A stretch of 64,000 nt of DNA from JBFXIE01 sp050176255. Lineage in GTDB: Bacteria; Pseudomonadota; Gammaproteobacteria; Burkholderiales; Burkholderiaceae_C. The position numbers and the translations under genes are program-made. The notes beneath the pieces were generated by a model, which worked only from the letters and a program-made list of their open reading frames with translations, was not told the DNA's origin and searched no databases. The stretch lies in NCBI RefSeq assembly GCF_050176255.1, contig NZ_JBFXIE010000004.1. One strand, given 5' to 3'. Shown here piece by piece: positions 17,578 through 25,367 of the stretch; the stretch's first letter is position 1, and each line of letters opens with the position of its first letter.

Positions 17578-19134
17578 TCACCCTAAAACGCCAGATTGGT
17601 AATACAGCACGGCGATGCCGCCCACGTACAGCATGATGAAAGCAGCCAGAACCATCACAAACCGCTTCAAGCTTCGCGATTCGCGCCGACGCAGCGGCTC
17701 GCTGGGCAGCAGGCCAATCACTCCCAACAATGGCACGTTGGTTGCATGCCGCAGACTGCTGCCTTCAAAAAATACAGGCCTGACCTGGCTCATCAAAAAC
17801 GCCACGCCCAGCCCGGCACCGATGGCCGCCAACAACGAGACCGGCATCAACAATATGCGATTGGGAGCGACGGGCTTTGGCGCCACGCGCGGGGGATCGA
17901 TGACTCGGAACTCCGCCACGTTGGACGTGTTTTCCAGCTTGCCGGACATCAAAGCCGACTCTCGCCGCGAGACGAGATCCGCATAATTTTTCTGATGAAT
18001 CTGATAGTCGCGATTGAGTTGCGCCAGTTCTGCTTCCAGTTGCGGCGCTAGCTTCAATTGCTGCTGTACCTGATTGGCCCGTGCTTCATATTCGACCACT
18101 CGCGCGCGCAACGAAGCCACCTGCACCTCTGCGGCGGAGTAAATGCGGCTGAGTTCCAGCACCGCCGGATTGGTTTCAGTGGAAACAACGGCAGGCGATG
18201 CCTGTGCCTTGCTGCGCAGTTCGTCCATTTCCTGGCGCTTCTGTGTTTCAAGCTGCGCAATCAGGCTGCGGGTTCTGACCACATCGGGGTGCCCGTCGGT
18301 GTAGCGCTGCAGTAATGAATCGAGAATGCGCCTTTGCTCATACAGTCGCGCGTCAAGTTCAGGCGTTTGTACGTTATTGACAGGCGCAGGGCGGCCCGTC
18401 TGAGCGCGCAAAAGCTCCAGTTGGCGGCTGGCAGCTGCCCGCGCGCTCTCTGCTTCGCGCAGATCCAGTTTGGCTTGATTGAGAAGTCCCATCACCTCTG
18501 CAGCACGCCCCGCAGAATCCAGGCCGGTTTGGGACTGCATCTCGATATTTCGCAGTTTGAATGCCTTGAGTCGGCCCTCGGCCTCGGTCAGCTTGGCCTC
18601 GTAGGTTTTGATCTGTTCGTCAAGAAAACGGCGCGCGCTGTCCGAATCCTGCCGCGCCGCGCCCAGGCTGGACTCGACAAAAATGGTGAGCAACGCCTGC
18701 ACGACACGTTGTGCCTTTTCAGGACTTTGGTCACGATAAGACAAGGTGTATAAATTGTCCCGCCCCGCGGACTGGATGCTGATGGACTTGGTGACCGAGT
18801 CAATCAATGCATCCGTCGATGAACGGGACTGCGCAGCCAGATCCAGGTCTGCAATACGAATCAGGCGCTCCACGGTTGGGCGGTTGATCAGCGTGCGGCT
18901 GAGCATTGACACCTGTTGCTCGATATTGGGCTGCACGGCAATACCCGTCATTAGAGGCCGCAAAATGGATTGCGTGTCCACATACACCCGTGCAGAGGCC
19001 TGATAGTAATCGGGCATCATGAGCACCATCCCAACGCCCGCTGCCCCTACCAGCCAGGTGAATGCCATCGCCAGGCGGCGATGGAGCCACATACCACGCA
19101 CGGTTGTGACAATTTGTGCTAAAAGCTCATGCAT
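17578..19134 (-). CDS. XrtA system polysaccharide chain length determinant (Wzz/GumC-like)
   Basis: A 518-residue inner-membrane protein. The ATG at 19134 (MHELLAQIVTTVRGMWLHRR) is chosen over the longer frame because AGGGGGG precedes it. One helix lies near residues 30-48, followed by YYQASARVYVDTQSILRPLM, the Wzz domain. A long periplasmic coiled-coil region (about residues 170-390) follows, then the Pro-rich VAPKPVAPNRILLMPVSLLAAIGAG and a further helix at the C-terminus. TIGR03007-type proteins set polysaccharide length with the adjacent autokinase, which supplies the cytoplasmic kinase domain that this protein lacks. Confidence 0.93.
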   Translation of the reverse strand: MHELLAQIVTTVRGMWLHRRLAMAFTWLVGAAGVGMVLMMPDYYQASARVYVDTQSILRPLMTGIAVQPNIEQQVSMLSRTLINRPTVERLIRIADLDLAAQSRSSTDALIDSVTKSISIQSAGRDNLYTLSYRDQSPEKAQRVVQALLTIFVESSLGAARQDSDSARRFLDEQIKTYEAKLTEAEGRLKAFKLRNIEMQSQTGLDSAGRAAEVMGLLNQAKLDLREAESARAAASRQLELLRAQTGRPAPVNNVQTPELDARLYEQRRILDSLLQRYTDGHPDVVRTRSLIAQLETQKRQEMDELRSKAQASPAVVSTETNPAVLELSRIYSAAEVQVASLRARVVEYEARANQVQQQLKLAPQLEAELAQLNRDYQIHQKNYADLVSRRESALMSGKLENTSNVAEFRVIDPPRVAPKPVAPNRILLMPVSLLAAIGAGLGVAFLMSQVRPVFFEGSSLRHATNVPLLGVIGLLPSEPLRRRESRSLKRFVMVLAAFIMLYVGGIAVLYYQSGVLG

Positions 19135-19191
19135 TAGACCCCCCTGACAGGCTGGGCGCACAGCGCCAATGCCAACCTGCTCTCAAGCGAT

Positions 19192-19833
19192 TCAAAACCA
19201 GCCTTGAGGAATAATCAAAATATCGCCGGGCAGCACTTCAACGTTGGCGCCGATATCGCCACGCTTGATCAAATCGTGCAAACGCACGTTGTATCGTTTA
19301 CTTCCTTCGGCGGATCGAACCAGCGTAGCGTTGTTGCCGTCCGCAAAATCAGTCAGCCCACCGGCGGCAATCATGACGTCCAGAACAGTCATGTTTTGCT
19401 TATAGGCAAGAAACTGCGGCCGGGCCGCCTCACCCACCACACGAATCTGCTCGCTATAAGGGCCGACAAAGCTGGTGACAATGACCGTGACAATCGGGTC
19501 GCGCACATATTTGGCGAGTTCTTTTTCCACATCCCGCGCGATTTGAGTGGAGGTCTTGCCTTGCGCCACCAGACCGTCCACCAAAGGCGTTGATACCTGC
19601 CCATCGGGACGCACCGGCACGACCTGCGACAACTCTGGGTTGCGCCAGACGATGATGTTGAGCGTATCCCCCGGTCCAACGATGTAGTTGTAATCAGTTG
19701 TGGCCGCTTTGGCGGGCGCAGCAGGATAAGAGCCGCCCGTCAAACCCGCACAGCCCGCCAATGTGGTTAAAGCAAGGCCTGCTGCAATGACGCGAACCCA
19801 AGACCCCAGTCGGTCTGTTACGAATTTATGCAT
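19192..19833 (-). CDS. XrtA system polysaccharide export lipoprotein (EpsE/Wza family)
   Basis: A 213-residue lipoprotein and the first gene of the 20-kb minus-strand run. The ATG at 19833 has GAGGT six bases upstream. An ATG 21 bp further up is possible but poorly placed. The signal peptide ends in a lipobox, TTLAGC, with Cys28 as the lipidated residue. YNYIVGPGDTLNIIVWRNPELS begins the Poly_export domain, and an SLBB domain follows (RVVGEARPQFLAYKQNMTVLDVMIAAGG with an Ala variant). It should form the outer-membrane exit pore, like Wza. It matches the TIGR03027 group of exosortase A loci. Confidence 0.93.
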   Translation of the reverse strand: MHKFVTDRLGSWVRVIAAGLALTTLAGCAGLTGGSYPAAPAKAATTDYNYIVGPGDTLNIIVWRNPELSQVVPVRPDGQVSTPLVDGLVAQGKTSTQIARDVEKELAKYVRDPIVTVIVTSFVGPYSEQIRVVGEAARPQFLAYKQNMTVLDVMIAAGGLTDFADGNNATLVRSAEGSKRYNVRLHDLIKRGDIGANVEVLPGDILIIPQGWF

Positions 19834-20004
19834 GCTGCACCTCATCAACATCACGTGAAATGGGGAAATTTATTCTCTGTGGCGTTGCAGCATACCCTCA
19901 ACAAATGTCAGGCGTAAACAGATTTTTAGGAGGTGAATCGCCCTGCTCTCTCAATCCATAAAGAAAGACCTGAACATTCACAGAAAATCAACCAGTATTT
20001 ACCC

Positions 20005-20032
20005 GCAAAAACACTTCCGCAATGCATCCACC
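20005..20032 (-). promoter_or_regulatory. Two overlapping possible sigma-54 promoters for the XrtA operon
   Basis: On the minus strand, GG at 20032-20031 and GC at 20020-20019 are separated by ten bases, with TTGC at the -12 element. A second pair, GG at 20018-20017 and GC at 20006-20005, again with TTGC, overlaps it. Neither has the full CA after the -24 GG. They lie about 175-200 bp upstream of the export lipoprotein start. With so few fixed bases, chance matches are possible. Confidence 0.3.
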
Positions 20033-20124
20033 ACAGCGGCGCAAAGTGTCGAAAATATTTACACAAACCCCGTCTCGGATGCACCGAATTTTCCTAAGTC
20101 GATGTTTTTCAAATAAAAAATTTT

Positions 20125-20142
20125 CAGGCATACAGATTGCTT
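20125..20142 (+). promoter_or_regulatory. Sigma-54 (RpoN) promoter of the PEP-CTERM gene
   Basis: The sequence AGGCATACAGATTGCTT has GGCA at the -24 element (GG at 20127-20128) and TTGC at the -12 element (GC at 20139-20140), exactly ten bases between the GG and GC. It matches the -24/-12 consensus at all eight core positions. Transcription would start near 20,151, leaving a leader of about 55 bases. PEP-CTERM genes in several bacteria are under sigma-54 with the PrsK/PrsR two-component pair. Those regulators are not in this window. Confidence 0.75.
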
Positions 20143-20206
20143 CAGGTGTCACGACCGCACCGCCGGTTAAACCTGCCGATTCACCCACTCCCAAGGAGTA
20201 ATCAAA

Positions 20207-21001
20207 ATGCCTGCTCTCTCCAAATTCCTGCGGCTCGCTGGTGGCGCCTTGGCGCTCGCAGCCGCTTCGCTGGCCACCCATGCTGCGCCCACGACCCAAC
20301 TCGGCTTCCTGGTTGATGCGTCCGGCAGCATTGGAACCACCAACTTCAACATCATGAAAGCTGGCTACGTCGCTGCTCTGGGAGCCCTGCCGACCGACGG
20401 CTCGATCGAAGTGACCGTGGTGACCTTCGCATCCAGCGCCGCGACCGTGGTAGCGCCTACCGTGGTGACCGGCGCATCGCTGCCAGGCATCCTCGCGTTG
20501 ATCAACAGCATCGTATATTCAGGTGGCGGTACCGACACCGCCGCTGGCATCAACCACATCACCAATTTGATGACTGGCCCTGGTAACACCAACTTCAGTA
20601 GAAACCTGAACTCCATGATCAACATCGCCACCGATGGCGTACCCAACTCCCAGACAGCGGCCGTCGCTGCCGCGAGTGCTGCGGAGACAGCAGGCATTGA
20701 TGCTCTCACCGCCGAAGCCATTGGCAGCTTCGACTCATCAGGTCTGCGGAGCATGGTTTTCTCTCCTCTCAATGGACCATGCGCCAATTGCGGCACGCTC
20801 TTGGCTGCCGGCTCGACACCGCCCAACCCCATGACATCCAATCCCTGGGTGTTGCCAGTGAACAGTTTCGATGACTTCGCCGCAGCCATCCATAACAAGG
20901 TGCAAGCATCCACCGGGCAGGTACCAGAGCCCGGCATGCTGGCCCTGTTGGCGCTGGGCCTCGTGGGCCTGAGCGTTAGCCGCCGCAATCGGTTTGCCTG
21001 A
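20207..21001 (+). CDS. vWA-domain PEP-CTERM sorting protein
   Basis: A 264-residue exported protein with AAGGAG eight bases before the ATG. Residues 1-26 are a signal peptide ending THA|APTT. A von Willebrand A domain follows with a full MIDAS set: D37-x-S39-x-S41, T109 in GGGTDT and D143 in ATDGVPN. The C-terminus is a textbook PEP-CTERM signal: VPEP at 239-242, a helix of about 16 residues, and RRNR at 259-262. XrtA, encoded at 9,057-10,634, should cleave at the PEP motif. vWA domains bind protein ligands through a metal, so it may act in surface adhesion or matrix. It has its own sigma-54 promoter and terminator. Confidence 0.93.
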   Translation: MPALSKFLRLAGGALALAAASLATHAAPTTQLGFLVDASGSIGTTNFNIMKAGYVAALGALPTDGSIEVTVVTFASSAATVVAPTVVTGASLPGILALINSIVYSGGGTDTAAGINHITNLMTGPGNTNFSRNLNSMINIATDGVPNSQTAAVAAASAAETAGIDALTAEAIGSFDSSGLRSMVFSPLNGPCANCGTLLAAGSTPPNPMTSNPWVLPVNSFDDFAAAIHNKVQASTGQVPEPGMLALLALGLVGLSVSRRNRFA

Positions 21002-21029
21002 TGCGCGCGCTGGTGGGTTGATCCTACAA

Positions 21030-21055
21030 GGAGCACCACCCAGGTGTGGTGCTCC
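21030..21055 (+). terminator. Hairpin terminator of the PEP-CTERM gene
   Basis: A perfect 10-bp stem (GGAGCACCAC / GTGGTGCTCC) with a six-base loop, 28 bases after the stop codon. The following TCGTTTGT is only a weak U-tract, so termination strength is uncertain. Confidence 0.7.
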
Positions 21056-21171
21056 TCGTTTGTCCTGTAGTGTTTGGGGCCGGGCCGTGGACAATCAGGA
21101 TGGTTGCGCTGTGGCGCTGCTGGTGTGATCGTTTCCCACTCTCCTTTTTCTGAGAAAGCGCAAGGCAAGCC

Positions 21172-21519
21172 ATGCATCCCTCTTCGAAATCACTGGCCCT
21201 CACGATCTGGACACTTGCAATGACAGCCCCGGCAATGACCCACGCCCAGCAAGGCGACTGCACCATCAAGGCCAGCAGCGATGCGGTGGTGCTGATGCAC
21301 TGCAAACCCCAGCTTGCCGAGGCGGCTTGGGTGCAAGCTGCCAAGGCCGCCTGCGAGCCTGGCAAGGCCTGCAATGTGTGGATTTGGGAAGACGCCAGCA
21401 AGATACCGGCGACAGCGCCCAAAACCGACGCCGAACTGCCTAAAAGCGCTACCGGCGCGGCCGTGGCGGTATGGGTGAACGACACCGCTAACCTGATCAA
21501 GCTGAAAAAAGTGCGTTGA
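21172..21519 (+). CDS. Small secreted protein of unknown function
   Basis: A 115-residue protein. It starts MHPSSKSLALTIWTLAMTAPAMTHA, a signal peptide with a probable cut before QQGDC. The mature part has four cysteines (DC, HC, AC and AC), which could form two disulfides in the periplasm, and no further membrane segment. AAGG lies eight bases before the ATG. Downstream of the PEP-CTERM terminator it appears to be transcribed separately. I do not recognise a family; it lacks a PEP-CTERM tail. Confidence 0.6.
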   Translation: MHPSSKSLALTIWTLAMTAPAMTHAQQGDCTIKASSDAVVLMHCKPQLAEAAWVQAAKAACEPGKACNVWIWEDASKIPATAPKTDAELPKSATGAAVAVWVNDTANLIKLKKVR

Positions 21520-21791
21520 CTCAAGGCGCGGCGCTGTGGTGCGCCAGGGTGGTGCTGGCGCAGCCGATCCGTAAATCATTTGACGGTGCACACGATGACC
21601 GTCATTGGCAAATCCCAGCATGTACCTCGCCGCTTGCGGCCCAGCAAAGCACCTTTTGCTCTTTCTCGTCCCCATTCGGTATCACCACATCCGCCACGGC
21701 GCCCACGGTGATCGTGTAGATAGTCCGTGAAGTCCCCTTGAAAACCGGAACCACCCGGAAGTAGAGAGCCCCCCCCAGACGGAGTCTCTAC
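21520..21791. other. Non-coding stretch before the IS3 remnant
   Basis: I see no gene here. The last ~60 bases (from about 21,728, including GGAACCACCCGGAAGTAGAG) resemble the leader normally found between the left end and orfA of this kind of IS3 element, but I could not find a matching inverted end to the right of the remnant. Confidence 0.4.
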
Positions 21792-22576
21792 ATGAAGAAA
21801 TCCAGATTCAGCGAAGCGCAGATAGTCGGCATCCTCAAGGAAGTCGAGATGGGCACCAAGGTCGGCGAGACATGCAGAAAGCACGGCATCAGCGAACAGA
21901 CCTACTGCAAGTGGAAGGGTCAACTCTCGGGCATGACGGCCTCGCACCTGGCGCAGCTTCGTCAGTTGCAGGACGACAACGCCAAGCTCAAGCGCATGTA
22001 CGCCGACCTGGACATGGCGCTGAATCCGCGTCACGGCTTTGGACTGCTCCACGACAGCGCCCGTCATGAAGGCAAGCCCTGGGGCAAGACGGTGCTCTGG
22101 CGCATGCACTGCGAACTGCGGCTGAATCTGCCGCGGCGCGGCAAGAAACGGCTGCCAGCGCGCATCAAACAGCCTCTGCAGGCCGCAGGCCAACCCAACC
22201 AAGGCTGAACATCTCTGATGCGCCGTGATCCGACCGGCGGTTCAGGACCTTCAACGTCATCGACGAATTCAACCTCGAAGGGCTGCGCATCGAGGTCGAT
22301 ACCAGCCTGCCTGCTGCACGGGTTATCCGGGCCCTGAACGAACTGGTGGAGGCGCGTGGTGCGCCACTGTCGATTCGCCTGGACAACGGCCCCGAGTTCA
22401 TCGCCCGCGCCCTGTCCGAATGGGCGAAATCCAAGGGCATTACTCTCAATCGCCTCCAGCCGGGAAAGCCGACGCAGAACGCATATCGAAGGGATTCTGG
22501 GGAACAGCACAGCCCTTCAATCAGTAGAACTACGAGCCAAATCAAGAGCTTGCGGATCGTTCCGGATGGACTTTGA
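21792..22576 (+). pseudogene. Decayed IS3-family transposase (orfA-orfB remnant)
   Basis: The first 138 codons (MKKSRFSEAQIVGILKEVEMG, then KHGISEQTYCKWKGQLSGM) are IS3-family OrfA, a helix-turn-helix protein. They then jump, through an internal deletion after MYADLDMALN, into the middle of OrfB (LRLNLPRRGKKRLPARIKQPL). The frame ends at 22208, where the Trp of NQGW has become TGA. A second former Trp is also TGA just downstream (ISDAP*SDRRF). OrfB then resumes in another frame with FNVIDEFN and SIRLDNGPEFIARAL, two of the DDE acidic residues. The third (normally NAYIERF) is destroyed by a frameshift at TQNAYRRD. It cannot make an active transposase. Confidence 0.85.
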
Positions 22577-22733
22577 TAGCGCATAGTCTTTTGGCGCAAT
22601 ATCCGTAACCCAAGGGTATTCCCTAAACTCCGCACCACATTAGTGCGTCGCGCACAGGTATGCGCCGAAACCGCACTCTGAAACCGATGAGCTCTAACAA
22701 GAGCTGCCTTACACCCCAGTTGGCGATTTCCAC

Positions 22734-23741
22734 ATGGCTTTTATTGAATTCGACACCCGTACCTACCCCCGGCACGAGCGCGCCGACGCCGTACGGGAGA
22801 CATGCGCTGCTTTAGCTAATATGGCGCCCGACGTCACTGAGGACGGCGCACTGAGTCTGGCCATGCGGATTCGCTTGCTGCCTGGCGTCTCCGTGGCTGC
22901 TGTTGAGTGCTCACCTCTAGGGGTTCATCGCAGTGCTCGCCAGCTTGCCGACGGCAACGACGATGTGCTGTTATTCCTGAACCCCGGAAACCCAGAGCAA
23001 AGGGGCGGGGATGGGGCGTGGGTAGTGCGCCAGCGTGGGCTAGGACAACAGGGTGAAATCGCCAGTGTTGACGGTGCGGGCTGCCTAGCCTTGAACGAGC
23101 GTGCCGGGGGCATCGATTTCCATGGCATCCAATCCAAATGTGTACTAATTGCCTTTGCACGCGAACGCCTGTTACCTCAGGTAGATGACGTGGACCGTGT
23201 CCTGCGGGAAGGTTTGGTCAACACCCTGCCCCTGCGGCTACTGGTTCGGCAGGCGCTGGAGATGACCCGGCCCAGCAGCCCGCGCGACACCAGCGATGCC
23301 GAGCGCCTGCGCCTCAGCGACCAGTTGCTCGACCTCGGTGCGTTGGCATTGGGGGCCACACCGCAGGCTCAGCAACGCGCCAGCACCCGTGGTCTGCGAC
23401 AGGCGCGGCTCAAAGCCATCCAAGCAGATTTGCGCGTCCATGCATGGCGTGGCGACCTCTCACTGGAATGGGCGGCGGCGCGCCACGGTATTTCCGTCCG
23501 TTATGTGCGAGCCTTGTTCGAGCAAGAAGGCACCTCTTTTAGCGACTATCTGCTGGAGCAGCGCTTGCAGCGCGCATTCGGCCAACTAGCGTGCCCGCGA
23601 CATCTGGGCAGCACAGTCAGCGACATCGCGTATGCCTCGGGCTTTAACAACCTCTCTTGGTTCTACCGAGCCTTCAAACAACGCTTTTCCGCAGCGCCCA
23701 GCGACATACGACAGTCGCATGCGCTAGGCATGTCGGCATAA
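22734..23741 (+). CDS. AraC family transcriptional regulator
   Basis: A 335-residue regulator. The last ~100 residues are an AraC/XylS DNA-binding domain with two helix-turn-helix units: LSLEWAAARHGISVRYVRALFEQEG, then STVSDIAYASGFNNLSWFYRAFKQRFSAAPSDIR, which carries the typical second HTH and the closing P-x-x-x-R. The N-terminal ~200 residues resemble the AraC_binding_2 type sensor (GVHRSARQLADGNDDVLLFLN). No strong ribosome binding site precedes the ATG. It stands alone between an IS remnant and an unrelated lipoprotein gene, so its target is unknown; the thiolase-fold enzyme nearby is one candidate. Confidence 0.88.
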   Translation: MAFIEFDTRTYPRHERADAVRETCAALANMAPDVTEDGALSLAMRIRLLPGVSVAAVECSPLGVHRSARQLADGNDDVLLFLNPGNPEQRGGDGAWVVRQRGLGQQGEIASVDGAGCLALNERAGGIDFHGIQSKCVLIAFARERLLPQVDDVDRVLREGLVNTLPLRLLVRQALEMTRPSSPRDTSDAERLRLSDQLLDLGALALGATPQAQQRASTRGLRQARLKAIQADLRVHAWRGDLSLEWAAARHGISVRYVRALFEQEGTSFSDYLLEQRLQRAFGQLACPRHLGSTVSDIAYASGFNNLSWFYRAFKQRFSAAPSDIRQSHALGMSA

Positions 23742-23969
23742 ATTCGCCTATATCTCTCTGCCTAGTGCCTAGAGACGCGTATACAGCACGCCACGGGTGA
23801 TTCTGCCGTCGTCGGCGCTCCCTCACCCCATCGTCGACCGGCTGGAGTGATCAACCGGGTGACCGACCTTGTCTATTGTTGCTATCTGCTGTCGAGTGGC
23901 GCTCAGTGGAGACGCATTGCGTCACCTCTTCCTAGACTTTGCGGATCACTGAACAGATGAGAACTGTCC

Positions 23970-25298
23970 ATGCACATGCGCACAACCCGTCTAGTGGGGA
24001 CGGCACCCCTAGCCTTGTCGATTGTTCTGGCTTTGACCGCCTGCGGTGGCAGCGGCAGCAGTGATGAAGGGCAAGCGACGGAATTCCTGCCTGGCGAAGT
24101 GCTCACCTTAACTAAAACCACGCAAGACGGTAGCACGCAGGAAGACCACTACCTGGTGCATGGCGTGACGGCCGATGGCGATTTGCTGACTGACGAGACC
24201 GCAAAGCATCTGACTGGCGCCCTGGTGGCGCTGCCGCTAGAGGCGGCAGGAGTTCCGCTGGACGGCTCCCGGCTTGCCCAATTGCGGCATTTCTACAAGC
24301 AACTGTGGAAGGGTATTGCCGAACGGCGCAACGACGGCTCAGACATTGCCGCTGAAATCGGCGCTTATGAAACCGACGTGGAGGCCTTATACGAGGATTA
24401 CCGGCAGTCGGAATTTGCGAGCGTGACGGATTACGTGGCGTTTTACGAGCAGGTAGGCGAGAACCCGTATTTCGACTCGCAGGAATCAGTAGAAGAGGAG
24501 TTGGTGCAATTTTTCTACCAGACCGGCTGGCGCCAGGGCGCCTGGCTGCAGGCATTGCAGCGCCAACAGTGGGATTGGCCGCGCTTTTTGCAGTTGATGG
24601 CGCAGCGTGGCGATACCTTCGGTGGGTTGCTGAACCAATACCGGGCCGGGGGCAGCAGTCGTATGGATGATTTCGTGGCGCGCTATGTCAATACGCCACT
24701 GATAAAGAAAGCAAACTTTCAGGTCAAGTCTGCCTCCGGAGGGAGCGATTCAATTTTTTACGTTATCAATCCCAAGTGGAAATTCTGGGATAAAAACTTT
24801 GAACGCAGTGATGTAATTGATCAATACGGCTTTTCTGTCTCTCGTTATTACGCCTCCATCATATCTCCGAAAAATAAAAATCCCGAAGCATATGATTTTG
24901 GAAGTCGGCATGGATTTCTTTGCAAGACCCTCGTCGGCGTACACGGCCGCGCAAATATAACGCGCGCTGAAGTAGCCTATTCAATATATATAGAGACAAC
25001 GGGAAATTATGTTTTCGACCATGAGTCCAACAGTTGGATTCGCGGTCATTGGCTAAGAAAAATACGCATTGATGGACACGCCTATACGGACTACAGCCTG
25101 GCACTAGGTCGAAATGTTGTTGGGGAAGCCGAGATAAAAGACCTAAAGGGTGTTACGGGTAATTACGGCATCACGAAGCCCATATTTAACATAGAAACCA
25201 AAATGAGTGTTCCAAAAATCTTCAACACCAAGGCATGGAAAACGACACACACCATCGACCTTGATGCGCCAGAAATTTGTACGACTCTTAAGAAATAG
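23970..25298 (+). CDS. Hypothetical lipoprotein
   Basis: A 442-residue protein with a lipoprotein signal ending LTACGGSGSS (Cys25). Residues 35-60 are beta-like (GEVLTLTKTTQDG), 80-230 mainly helical and acidic, and from about residue 245 the sequence becomes rich in Lys, Asn, Tyr and Phe, with many beta-like stretches (SDSIFYVINPKWKFW, RHGFLCKTLVGVHGRANITRAEVAYSIYIE). The DNA shifts from GC-rich to clearly AT-richer at about 24,710, inside the gene. That may mean two segments of different origin. I recognise no family. Lipid anchoring to a membrane is the only part supported directly. Confidence 0.7.
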   Translation: MHMRTTRLVGTAPLALSIVLALTACGGSGSSDEGQATEFLPGEVLTLTKTTQDGSTQEDHYLVHGVTADGDLLTDETAKHLTGALVALPLEAAGVPLDGSRLAQLRHFYKQLWKGIAERRNDGSDIAAEIGAYETDVEALYEDYRQSEFASVTDYVAFYEQVGENPYFDSQESVEEELVQFFYQTGWRQGAWLQALQRQQWDWPRFLQLMAQRGDTFGGLLNQYRAGGSSRMDDFVARYVNTPLIKKANFQVKSASGGSDSIFYVINPKWKFWDKNFERSDVIDQYGFSVSRYYASIISPKNKNPEAYDFGSRHGFLCKTLVGVHGRANITRAEVAYSIYIETTGNYVFDHESNSWIRGHWLRKIRIDGHAYTDYSLALGRNVVGEAEIKDLKGVTGNYGITKPIFNIETKMSVPKIFNTKAWKTTHTIDLDAPEICTTLKK

Positions 25299-25367
25299 AA
25301 ACAAAAACAAGCAATTACCAGCCAATAAAATTTCAGAAAATATACTGATTATTCTCAAGTTTTGTAC

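Larger units (their letters stand above)
19834..20206. other. 373-bp divergent intergenic region
   Basis: AT-rich compared with its surroundings, this stretch separates the XrtA exopolysaccharide run (leftward) from the PEP-CTERM gene (rightward). It holds a good sigma-54-type promoter on the plus strand and two weaker GG-N10-GC matches on the minus strand. Several A/T tracts around 20,105-20,123 could bind IHF. I see no open frame with a ribosome binding site here. Confidence 0.7.
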
